6,951 nt of DNA from an uncultured Clostridia bacterium. GTDB taxonomy: Bacteria; Bacillota; Clostridia; Oscillospirales; CAG-272. Positions 1-5,738 of the stretch are shown piece after piece; the first letter of the stretch is position 1, and every line of letters starts with the position of its first letter. A program made the position numbers and the translations under genes. The stretch lies in the NCBI GenBank assembly GCA_947627815.1, contig CANQXN010000092.1, positions 1 through 6,951 of the forward strand, given 5' to 3'. The notes under the pieces are model-generated. The model saw only the letters and a program-made list of their open reading frames with translations. It was not told where the DNA came from and searched no databases.

Positions 1-107
1 AGTTCTGCTTTCTTCTAAGCTTTGTACTTCGCTCTTGTTGTTCAATTTTCAAGGACCGATCTTCGCTCCCCTTCCGCAAGGCATTTTCCTTCCCCGCTCG
101 AGGTTAG
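1..107 (-). other. Probable rRNA-operon-like leader, transcribed leftward out of the window
   Basis: Read on the minus strand, bases 57-38 give GGTCCTTGAAAATTGAACAA. This closely resembles the boxA-type CTTTGAAAACTGAACAA sequences found in rRNA leaders and 16S-23S spacers of Firmicutes. It sits about 50 nt downstream of the predicted start of a leftward promoter with perfect hexamers, as expected for an rrn leader. An 8-base direct repeat CTTCGCTC (27-34 and 61-68, plus strand) flanks the boxA-like sequence. No 16S or 23S sequence itself is visible, and the segment has no convincing protein gene. Assignment to an rRNA operon is inference; it could be the leader of another highly expressed RNA. 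Confidence 0.45.
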
Positions 108-114
108 CTTGTGT

Positions 115-144
115 ATTATATCACTCTTCTACGCCTTTTGTCAA
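115..144 (-). promoter_or_regulatory. Leftward sigma-A promoter with perfect consensus hexamers
   Basis: On the minus strand TTGACA (144-139) and TATAAT (120-115) are both perfect and are separated by 18 nt. Transcription would start near 108 and leave the window at base 1 through the boxA-like leader. Its -35 box is 35 bp from the -35 box of the rightward dxs promoter, so the two promoters are arranged back to back. Such consensus strength suits a stable RNA operon. Confidence 0.8.
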
Positions 145-179
145 GTCATTTTTTGAAAAAATTTCGGATTTTTTTCGGG

Positions 180-208
180 TTGACAAAAGGGAGGAAAGAG
201 GCTATAAT
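180..208 (+). promoter_or_regulatory. Sigma-A promoter of dxs, perfect consensus with 17-nt spacer
   Basis: TTGACA at 180-185 and TATAAT at 203-208 are perfect, with the optimal 17-nt spacer. Predicted transcription start is near 215, giving a leader of about 120 nt before the TTG start of dxs. No other gene lies between, so this should be the main dxs promoter. Its position also argues against any dxs start upstream of about 215. Confidence 0.85.
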
Positions 209-214
209 AGAAAA

Positions 215-335
215 GACAAGCTTTCAAAAAGAAAAGCAAAACAAAAAGAAAAACCCATTTTTAAAAAAGAAAAACTTGCGTTTTTCATGTTTTTTCTTTT
301 GCTGTCTGTCACAAGAAAGAAAAGGAGGGATCCCT
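215..335 (+). other. AT-rich 5' leader of dxs with a weak hairpin
   Basis: The transcribed leader is dominated by A and T runs, unlike the GC-rich gene that follows. A 12-base direct repeat AAAAAGAAAAAC occurs at 243-254 and 264-275. The second copy forms a 7-bp hairpin (GAAAAAC 269-275, loop TTGC, GTTTTTC 280-286), and a T-rich tract follows at 290-300. That arrangement resembles a weak intrinsic terminator or attenuator, but the stem is nearly all A-U. I recognise no known riboswitch; the leader may simply be unstructured. Confidence 0.4.
322..329 (+). promoter_or_regulatory. Strong ribosome binding site fixing the TTG start of dxs
   Basis: AAGGAGGG at 322-329 is a near-perfect anti-16S match placed 6 nt before TTG at 336. 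There is no suitable ATG or GTG at this position, and the protein beginning here has normal family length. This supports TTG as initiator. Confidence 0.85.
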
Positions 336-2216
336 TTGGACAACGAAAAAAAACTGCTGGATACCCTTTCTTTTCCCGCCGATCTCAAAGGGCTGACGCC
401 GGCGCAGGAAAAACAGCTCGCCGAGGAGATCCGCGCCTTTCTGGTCGAGAAGGTCACAACGACCGGCGGACATTTGGCCTCCAATTTGGGGGTGGTCGAG
501 CTTTCAATCGCTTTGCACAAAATTCTGAACACGCCGAAAGACCGGATCATCTGGGATGTGGGGCATCAATCCTATGTCCACAAAATCCTCACCGGCCGCA
601 AGGATCGATTCGACACCCTGCGCGCGCCGGGCGGCCTTGCCGGCTTTCCCAAACGCAGTGAAAGCGAGTTTGACGCCTTCGGCACCGGCCACAGCAGCAC
701 GGCGCTGTCGGCTGCCGTGGGGTTTGCCCGCGCCGACGCTTTAGCGGGGCGCGACAATTTCACCGTGGCCGTGGTGGGCGACGGCGCTTTTACCGGGGGT
801 CTTGTCCACGAGGCTTTGAACAATCTTTCCCCGCATCTGCGCCTTATTATCATACTAAATGAAAACGAGATGTCCATTTCCAAAAACATCGGCGTTTTCT
901 CCCGTTATATTGCCAAAATCCGTTCCCGCCGCGGCTATTTCCGCACAAAATCGCTGACCCGCACGATACTCACCCACATTCCGCTCATCGGCAAACCCAT
1001 GTTTAACCTGATGAGCCGCATCAAGCGCTTTTTCAAAGACAATCTGTTTGACAGCAACTATTTTGAAAATTTGGGGCTGCGTTATCTCGGCCCGGCGGAC
1101 GGGAACAACATCGAAGTGGTGGAAACGCTGCTACGGGAAGCGCTTTCGAAGCAGTCGAGCGTGCTGATTCACCTGAAAACCGTCAAGGGCAAGGGGTACG
1201 CCCCCGCCGAGAAAAATCCCGATCAGTTTCACGCGGTTCTGCCCGCCGGCGCCGACCAAACTGTCAATTTTTCCGCCGAATTCGGGCGCTTGCTCTGCGA
1301 ACGCGCCGAAACCGACCCCCGTATTCTCGCCATCACCGCCGCCATGGCGGACGGCTGCGGCCTAGCCCGCTTTGCGCGCCTCTATCCCGAGCGCTTTTTC
1401 GATGTCGGCATCGCCGAAGATCACGCGCTCGTCTTTGCCGCCGGCCTCGCCGCCGGCGGATACCGTCCGGTAGCCGCCATTTATTCCTCTTTTCTTCAGC
1501 GGAGTTATGACGCCATTCTGCACGACATCGCCCTGCAGCGCCTGCCCGTCACCGTCATGATCGACCGCGCTTCCTTGGCCTGCGGCGACGGTCCCACCCA
1601 TCACGGGATTTTCGATGTTTCTTTTTTGAACGGCATTCCCAACATTGTATTATATGCGCCCGCCACTTTCGCCTCGCTGGCCGTGGCGCTCGACCGCGCT
1701 CTTGCCGGGGAAGACCCCGTCTTCATCCGCTACCCCAACACCGGCGACCTCGCCTGCGCGGATCGCTTTTGCCACGGCGCTTTCGGCCTTTACGCGAGCT
1801 TTTTGCCGACCGATCCGGTGGACGCCGTGATCCTCACCTACGGCAAGGTGGTGACCGAGGCCGTCGCCGCCGCCGATGCCCTGGCCGCCCGGGGGCTTAC
1901 CTGCGGGATTTTGTTAGTAGAACAGCTAAAACCGCTGCCGCTCGATCGGCTTTTGCCCTATCTTGCCGAAACGACCGCCCCGCTTGTGATCCTCGAAGAG
2001 GGGATCCGCTCCGGCGGCTTCGGCACAAATCTCATGGACGCCCTCGCCCGCCTGCCCGCCGACAGGGTCATCACGCCCCGCCCGATCCGCCTTTTGGCCA
2101 TCGACGACCATTTTGCCGAATCCTGCGCCGGCAAGTCTCTCTATCAGCGCTGCGGCCTTGCCCGCGACGACATTCTCGCCGCGTTTGCCGCCCTGGGGCT
2201 TCCCCTTTCGCCATGA
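336..2216 (+). CDS. dxs: 1-deoxy-D-xylulose-5-phosphate synthase
   Basis: This cytoplasmic, thiamine-diphosphate-dependent enzyme joins pyruvate and glyceraldehyde 3-phosphate to make DXP, the first step of the MEP isoprenoid pathway and a precursor for thiamine and pyridoxal. The 626-aa length from the TTG start matches the usual 620 or so. Visible motifs, in order: GGHLASNLG (H46), DVGHQSYVHKILTGR (H77), GTGHSSTALS (about 116-125), the cofactor motif GDG at 148-150 with LNENEMS (174-180), FHAV (H299), the catalytic glutamate in GIAEDHA (E361), then DRASLACGDGPTHHG (R411, D418) and IRYPNTG (R465). These correspond to the TPP-binding, pyrimidine-binding (about 312-480) and C-terminal transketolase (about 495-615) domains. 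Two positions differ from the commonest form: GPADGN (252-257) where GPxDGH is usual, and AED rather than AEQ or AEE at the catalytic loop. It has its own promoter and terminator, so it is probably monocistronic. Confidence 0.97.
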   Translation: MDNEKKLLDTLSFPADLKGLTPAQEKQLAEEIRAFLVEKVTTTGGHLASNLGVVELSIALHKILNTPKDRIIWDVGHQSYVHKILTGRKDRFDTLRAPGGLAGFPKRSESEFDAFGTGHSSTALSAAVGFARADALAGRDNFTVAVVGDGAFTGGLVHEALNNLSPHLRLIIILNENEMSISKNIGVFSRYIAKIRSRRGYFRTKSLTRTILTHIPLIGKPMFNLMSRIKRFFKDNLFDSNYFENLGLRYLGPADGNNIEVVETLLREALSKQSSVLIHLKTVKGKGYAPAEKNPDQFHAVLPAGADQTVNFSAEFGRLLCERAETDPRILAITAAMADGCGLARFARLYPERFFDVGIAEDHALVFAAGLAAGGYRPVAAIYSSFLQRSYDAILHDIALQRLPVTVMIDRASLACGDGPTHHGIFDVSFLNGIPNIVLYAPATFASLAVALDRALAGEDPVFIRYPNTGDLACADRFCHGAFGLYASFLPTDPVDAVILTYGKVVTEAVAAADALAARGLTCGILLVEQLKPLPLDRLLPYLAETTAPLVILEEGIRSGGFGTNLMDALARLPADRVITPRPIRLLAIDDHFAESCAGKSLYQRCGLARDDILAAFAALGLPLSP

Positions 2217-2226
2217 TTTTGCGTCC

Positions 2227-2260
2227 GCCGCTCCGGCCTTTGCCGGAGCGGCCTTTTTTT
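2227..2260 (+). terminator. Intrinsic terminator of dxs
   Basis: A perfect 11-bp GC-rich stem (GCCGCTCCGGC 2227-2237 with GCCGGAGCGGC 2242-2252), a CTTT loop and a run of seven T residues (2254-2260) start 10 nt after the dxs stop. It separates dxs from the exporter operon. Confidence 0.95.
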
Positions 2261-2302
2261 GGGCATCTTTGTAAAGATTACAAAAAAATCATTTAAACCC
2301 TA

Positions 2303-2331
2303 TTGACAATCACATGATTGTGTGGTATCCT
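2303..2331 (+). promoter_or_regulatory. Promoter of the ABC exporter operon
   Basis: A perfect -35 TTGACA (2303-2308) is followed after 17 nt by TATCCT (2326-2331), a 4/6 match to the -10 consensus. TATAAC at 2331-2336 is a better hexamer but would need a 22-nt spacer. A strong -35 with a poor -10 and a palindrome in the spacer suggests a regulated promoter rather than a constitutive one. The leader would be roughly 40 nt. Confidence 0.65.
2307..2320. promoter_or_regulatory. Palindrome in promoter spacer, candidate operator
   Basis: CAATCA-CA-TGATTG is a perfect 6+6 inverted repeat lying between the -35 and -10 boxes, starting in the -35 box itself. A bound dimeric regulator here would block RNA polymerase. 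NatAB-like exporters are often controlled by small GntR-, MarR- or two-component-type regulators, but no regulator gene is in this window. The operator role is inference. Confidence 0.45.
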
Positions 2332-2379
2332 ATAACTGTCAGCGATCCACCCGATCTCAAAAAAAGAGAGGTAATACGA

Positions 2380-3324
2380 ATGACACTCACTCTCAGCGCC
2401 ATTGAAAAATCCTTCGGCTCCAAAAAAGTGCTCACCGGCGTGAGTTTTTCCGCCGAAGGAGGCAAAGCCTTCGGCCTTTTGGGGCGCAACGGCGCCGGCA
2501 AAACCACCGCGATCCGCATTCTCATGGATGTCTTTCCCGCCGACAGCGGCGAGGTGCTTTTGGACGGCCGCCCCATCGATTACCGCCATGTCAGCTTGGG
2601 CTATCTGCCCGAAGAGCGGGGGCTGTATCCCAAAAAGATCATCTGGGAGCAGCTGGTCTATTTCGCCATGCTCAAAGGGTTAACCCGTGCAGACGCCATC
2701 GCCGCCGTCGACAAATGGCTTGCCCGCTTGGGGCTTTCCGAATACCGGAACAAGAAGCTCGACACCCTCTCCAAAGGCAATCAGCAAAAAATTCAGCTCA
2801 TCACGGCGCTGGCACACGATCCCGCCATTGTCGTACTGGACGAACCCTTTTCCGGCCTCGACCCCGTCAACGCCATGCTCCTAAAAGATGTGGTAAAGGA
2901 AGAGATTGCCAAAGGGAAAATCGTCCTCTTCTCCAGCCATCAGATGAACTACATTGAAGAATTCTGCGACAGCATCGCCATTTTAAACCAAGGACGCGTG
3001 GCGCTGACCGGCGATCTGCACAGCATCAAGCGCGCCTATCCCCGCAACCGTCTTTTCATCCGCACCGAAAACGAAGCGCCGCTCCTTTCGGCCTTTCCCG
3101 AGGTTTGCCGCAAGGCGCCGGGCGGCGGTCTTTTCTTCGATCTTGCGGCGGCGGTATTCCGGGCATGGCCGCCCCTGCCGGCGGCGGAGGACAAATCCTC
3201 GGTGATGACCGCGCTTGCCGGCCGGTACGACATCGATGAAATCAAAGTCTGGGAGCCTTCGCTGAACGATATTTTTGTAGCGTACGCCGGAAACGATCCC
3301 ATGGCGTCGGGAGGGACACAATGA
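2380..3324 (+). CDS. ABC exporter ATP-binding protein, NatA/YhaQ-like
   Basis: This is the ATPase subunit that powers the membrane protein encoded next. The start is ATG 2380, with GAGAGG 8-9 nt upstream; the in-frame ATG at 2314 lies within the promoter and is unlikely. The product is 314 aa. Walker A is GRNGAGKTT (35-43), the Q-loop region reads GYLPEERGLYP (about 74-84), the signature is LSKGNQQ (130-136), Walker B is VVLDEP (151-156) with D-loop SGLD (158-161), and the H-switch histidine is in SSHQM (H187). The YLPEERGLY form, with Glu where many ABC proteins have Gln, is characteristic of the NatA/YhaQ subgroup. A C-terminal region (about 210-300) resembles the accessory DUF4162-type domain of these exporters. 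The stop overlaps the permease start by 4 bases (ATGA), indicating translational coupling. The substrate (sodium, a peptide, a drug or another compound) cannot be read from sequence. Confidence 0.93.
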   Translation: MTLTLSAIEKSFGSKKVLTGVSFSAEGGKAFGLLGRNGAGKTTAIRILMDVFPADSGEVLLDGRPIDYRHVSLGYLPEERGLYPKKIIWEQLVYFAMLKGLTRADAIAAVDKWLARLGLSEYRNKKLDTLSKGNQQKIQLITALAHDPAIVVLDEPFSGLDPVNAMLLKDVVKEEIAKGKIVLFSSHQMNYIEEFCDSIAILNQGRVALTGDLHSIKRAYPRNRLFIRTENEAPLLSAFPEVCRKAPGGGLFFDLAAAVFRAWPPLPAAEDKSSVMTALAGRYDIDEIKVWEPSLNDIFVAYAGNDPMASGGTQ

Positions 3325-4568
3325 AACAGTTCGGCCATATTTTTTCATTTGAACTAAAATACTATTTTAAAAGCAAGGTCTTTATCGGCATCACGCTCTT
3401 TCTGGTGCTGCTCATCGCCATTGTCATGTTCGTCCCCCGTCTTGCCTCCGGCGAAGACGACGATGTGGATGTCAGCCAGCTGCCGCCCATGCTGGTAAAG
3501 GTCGATTTCGAGACCGATCCCGCGCTTGCCTCCATGGTCTTTTCTAATTTTCAAAGCGCCTTTTCCGATTACCGCGTACTTGCCGCCCACGATCACATGA
3601 CAAAAGAGGATGTCAGCGGCATGGTCGCAAACCGCGAGGTCGCCTGCGCTTTTGTGCTGGACAGCCTGACCTCTTTCACCTATTATGTCGACGATCTCTC
3701 TATGTATGACGAAAACAGTACGGTGGCGGCAACTCTGCTCGGAAACCTCTACCGCATGAATGTCATGCTGGAAAGCGGGCTTTCGCCCGAGGAGATCGAA
3801 GAGATCATGCAGACCCCCATCGAGAGCCATGTGGAGGCTCTGGGCAACGATCAGACGCAAAACTTTTTCTACACTTATATCATGCTCTTCGCCCTCTATG
3901 TCGTGATTCTTCTCTACGGGCAGATGACCGCCTCGAGCGTCGCCTCCGAAAAGAGTTCCCGCGCCATGGAGCTGCTCATCACCAGCGCCAAGCCTTTGAA
4001 CATGATGTTCGGCAAAGTCCTCGCCGCCTGCACAGCGGGTCTTGTACAGCTTGCCGCGGTGTTCGGCTCGGCCTTCCTCTTCTACAACATCAACAAGAGC
4101 TATTGGGAAGACAATCTCATGATCCGCATGATTTTCGACATGCCGCCCTCGCTGCTCGGCTATCTTCTCGCCTTCTTCCTCTTCGGCTTTTTGCTCTACG
4201 CCTTTTTGTACGGCGCGATCGGCTCTACCGTGTCCAAGTTGGAAGAACTCAATTCCTCCTGTATGCCGGTGACGCTCCTCTATGTCATCGCCACCATGAC
4301 GGTGATCATGAATGTCGCCATGGGCGAGACCAATTCCACGCTGATCAAGGTGCTCTCCTATGTGCCGTTCTCGTCCCCCTTGGCCATGTTTGCCCGCGTC
4401 GCCATGTCCTCGGTGGCTTGGTATGAAATTGCTATTTCCTTTGCGATTTTAGCGGCCTCGGTGGTGGGGGTCGGCGTGCTGTCCGCCAAAATCTACCGCG
4501 TCGGCGTGCTGCTCTACGGCAACCGCCCCACCCTCAAGGACATTTTCAAGATGATCAGAAGAGCCTGA
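3321..4568 (+). CDS. ABC exporter permease, NatB/YhaP-like (ABC-2 family)
   Basis: This 415-aa membrane subunit is the partner of the preceding ATPase. GGGAGGG (3309-3315) lies 5 nt before ATG 3321 inside the end of the upstream gene. The architecture is that of ABC-2 permeases of the NatB group: a first membrane helix at about 21-42, a large extracytoplasmic domain at about 43-180 with an acidic start (GEDDDVD), then a cluster of about five to six helices (near 183-202, 231-255, 276-300, 312-333, 345-362 and 368-388). The conserved cytoplasmic motif EKSSRAMELLITSAKP (210-225) and the C-terminal RVGVLLYGNRPT stretch (393-404) are typical of the group. A single permease gene implies a homodimer with two copies of the ATPase; this is family knowledge, not seen here. 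The direction is presumed export. Confidence 0.92.
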   Translation: MKQFGHIFSFELKYYFKSKVFIGITLFLVLLIAIVMFVPRLASGEDDDVDVSQLPPMLVKVDFETDPALASMVFSNFQSAFSDYRVLAAHDHMTKEDVSGMVANREVACAFVLDSLTSFTYYVDDLSMYDENSTVAATLLGNLYRMNVMLESGLSPEEIEEIMQTPIESHVEALGNDQTQNFFYTYIMLFALYVVILLYGQMTASSVASEKSSRAMELLITSAKPLNMMFGKVLAACTAGLVQLAAVFGSAFLFYNINKSYWEDNLMIRMIFDMPPSLLGYLLAFFLFGFLLYAFLYGAIGSTVSKLEELNSSCMPVTLLYVIATMTVIMNVAMGETNSTLIKVLSYVPFSSPLAMFARVAMSSVAWYEIAISFAILAASVVGVGVLSAKIYRVGVLLYGNRPTLKDIFKMIRRA

Positions 4569-4586
4569 CAGAATAAAAACCAAAAA

Positions 4587-4621
4587 TACCGCCCCGGCCT
4601 TGCGAAACGGTCGGGGCGGTA
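4587..4621. terminator. Bidirectional terminator between convergent genes
   Basis: A 13-bp stem with one G-T wobble (TACCGCCCCGGCC 4587-4599 with GGTCGGGGCGGTA 4609-4621) closes a 9-nt loop. On the minus strand it is followed by a T-rich tail (TTTTTGGTTTTT), so it should terminate the RNHCP gene efficiently. On the plus strand the following sequence (GTTTCAACTT) is only weakly T-rich, so termination of the exporter operon may be less complete. Confidence 0.85.
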
Positions 4622-4630
4622 GTTTCAACT

Positions 4631-4972
4631 TCAGATTTTGTAATCGCCCGAAAAGGCGGTCAGGGCGATGATTTTTTCGATGTCGTCGGGCTGAACGGCG
4701 GCGTCGTGCGCCGTCCGGCAGCGCACCAGCGCGCCGCAGGCCTCGCAGCGGTGAATCAGGATATAGCCTTTTTTCGGATCGGCCAGCGCCGCGACGGGGC
4801 GAAGCGCGCCGTGACAGGGATTGGCTCTGTCGCCGGGCAGGACATCGACATGCAGCGACCAGAGGCAGAAGGGGCAATGGTTGCGGGAAGAGCGCCCCAA
4901 AGGCTCGACTTTTCTGCCGCAATGCGCGCAGACAAAACCGGCGTCGTTTTTCAAAAAGCGTTTTTGTTCCAT
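4631..4972 (-). CDS. RNHCP-family small cysteine-rich protein, function unknown
   Basis: The 113-aa product carries the exact RNHCP motif (residues 30-34) that names an uncharacterised bacterial family. Cysteines are arranged as CAHC (15, 18), CPFC (33, 36), NPCHG (C53) and CEAC (76, 79), plus C85, which suggests one or two zinc-ribbon-like sites. It has no signal peptide or membrane segment, so it is probably cytoplasmic. The start chosen is ATG 4972, 14 residues before the first CxxC. The frame is open upstream to 5113, but that extension runs through the AT-rich intergenic DNA and encodes a low-quality sequence. The ribosome binding site (GGGGA on the minus strand about 10 nt upstream) is weak. 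The gene is convergent with the exporter and divergent from the surface-protein gene. The family is clear; the role (RNA binding, metal handling or redox) is not known. Confidence 0.85.
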   Translation of the reverse strand: MEQKRFLKNDAGFVCAHCGRKVEPLGRSSRNHCPFCLWSLHVDVLPGDRANPCHGALRPVAALADPKKGYILIHRCEACGALVRCRTAHDAAVQPDDIEKIIALTAFSGDYKI

Positions 4973-5002
4973 AGCGGTATTCCCCGATGAAAAATAAAAA
5001 AG

Positions 5003-5031
5003 GTAAAAACTGCCGTTTCGTTTCCTGTCAA
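5003..5031 (-). promoter_or_regulatory. Possible promoter of the RNHCP gene
   Basis: On the minus strand a perfect TTGACA (5031-5026) is followed after 17 nt by TTTTAC (5008-5003), only a 3/6 match to the -10 consensus. The -35 and spacing are good and it lies 30 nt from the start codon, but the poor -10 makes this tentative. Confidence 0.35.
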
Positions 5032-5169
5032 AAAAAGAAAAAATGCGCATGATTTTTCGGTTCGCGCGGCATACTATTTTCGGTTTTGTTATGACACAAG
5101 CCCAAAACGGCATACGGACGGCGCAAAAGCCGCCCGCGCCTCCTACAAAGGATGAAAGGAACTATCCCC

Positions 5170-5673
5170 ATGAGATACAGAAGATCCTTGCTTGTTCTTT
5201 TGGTGCTGGTAAGCCTGCTTCTCACCCTGTTTGCCGCCGGCTTTTCCTCGGCGGCCGAACCGAGTAACGGAAACGACGGCGTCGGCGGCGACATCGGCGA
5301 CGGCAACCTTGGCGACGGTGACGGCGATATCGGCGGCGGCGACAGCAGCATCGACGACGGCAACGACACCCCGATGCCGCAGGACAGCAGCAGCGAGAAA
5401 GACGGCGGCGAAGACAACCCCGGCGTGATCGATCCCGAATCCACAGGCCCCGAAACCACCGAGAAAGCGCCGGAAAGCACGGCGCCCGACATTTCTTCTC
5501 AGACGCCCGAGTCGACAAACACCCCCGAGTCCACAGCGCCCGGCACCGACGCCGGCGGCAAGGACGACGGCTTCAATTACACCGGCCTCATCATCGCCAT
5601 CATCATCGCCGTGGCCGTGGCGCTGCTCGTCATCCTGTTGGTGCCGAAAAACAAGAACAAAAACAAGAAATAA
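5170..5673 (+). CDS. Secreted, membrane-anchored low-complexity surface protein
   Basis: I recognise no family. The 167-aa product has a clear signal peptide: RYRR charges, a Leu/Val-rich core at about 7-22, and a likely cleavage after SSAA (residue 29). An Asp/Gly-rich stretch (about 36-66) follows, then a Pro/Glu/Ser/Thr-rich stalk (about 67-127) with PEST repeated at 89, 101, 113 and 119. A C-terminal membrane helix (about 138-158) ends in a Lys/Asn tail (KNKNKNKK). The expected topology is a short acidic ectodomain on a stalk, anchored at the outer face of the membrane. There is no LPXTG-type sorting motif. The start is ATG 5170 with AAAGGA 9 nt upstream; ATG 5152 has its SD abutting it and is unlikely. 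The acidic Asp/Gly run could bind cations, but it does not match a canonical RTX or dockerin repeat. It is followed by its own terminator. Confidence 0.8.
   Translation: MRYRRSLLVLLVLVSLLLTLFAAGFSSAAEPSNGNDGVGGDIGDGNLGDGDGDIGGGDSSIDDGNDTPMPQDSSSEKDGGEDNPGVIDPESTGPETTEKAPESTAPDISSQTPESTNTPESTAPGTDAGGKDDGFNYTGLIIAIIIAVAVALLVILLVPKNKNKNKK
5287..5343 (+). repeat. Short GGCGAC repeats encoding Gly-Asp
   Basis: GGCGAC occurs at 5287, 5296, 5311 and 5338, with the variant GGCGAT at 5323, all in frame inside the surface-protein gene. They encode the Gly-Asp runs of the acidic region. The spacing is irregular (9, 15, 12 and 15 nt), always a multiple of 3, so copy-number change by slippage would keep the frame. 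Confidence 0.7.
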
Positions 5674-5691
5674 CCGCGCGTTTTACAGCGC

Positions 5692-5729
5692 AAAACGGAG
5701 TTGCTGTCCTTCAGCAGCCCCGTTTTTTT
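5692..5729 (+). terminator. Intrinsic terminator of the surface-protein gene
   Basis: The left arm 5692-5706 pairs with 5712-5726 as a 15-position stem, with one A-C mismatch and one G-T wobble, around a TCCTT loop, and runs into seven T residues (5723-5729). It lies 18 nt after the stop. Reversed, its tail (GTTTTG) is short, so any termination of hprK from the other side would be weaker. A competing CGTTTT/AAAACG pairing (5679-5684 with 5692-5697) overlaps the left arm. Confidence 0.85.
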
Positions 5730-5738
5730 GTAAAGGCA

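Noticed and set aside
111..335. Upstream in-frame extension of dxs to ATG 111
   Set aside because: It spans the consensus dxs promoter and its predicted start site, encodes Lys/Phe-rich sequence from A/T runs, and a strong ribosome site fits TTG 336 with normal DXS length.
35..661. Open frame of 208 codons overlapping the dxs leader and 5' end
   Set aside because: It lies in another frame of dxs, has no ribosome site at its start and shows no recognisable protein; it is a shadow.
2314..2379. Earlier ATG start for the ABC ATPase
   Set aside because: The codon is inside the promoter spacer palindrome with no ribosome site; ATG 2380 has one and starts the ABC domain normally.
2599..2640. Loss of the Q-loop glutamine in the ABC ATPase
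   Set aside because: The YLPEERGLY form is normal for the NatA/YhaQ subgroup, so it is not evidence of an inactive ATPase.
3354..3860. 168-codon minus-strand frame opposite the permease
   Set aside because: It is antisense to a well-supported membrane protein gene with no ribosome site or recognisable domain.
4973..5113. N-terminal extension of the RNHCP protein
   Set aside because: The extra 47 residues come from AT-rich intergenic sequence, contain no family motif and would overlap the likely promoter.
5284..5365. CRISPR or tandem-repeat array
   Set aside because: The repeats are 6 bases, irregularly spaced, in frame and coding; there are no spacers of constant length.
5580..5673. Sortase-type cell-wall anchor in the surface protein
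   Set aside because: There is a hydrophobic helix and basic tail but no LPXTG-like motif before it, so a simple membrane anchor is the better reading.
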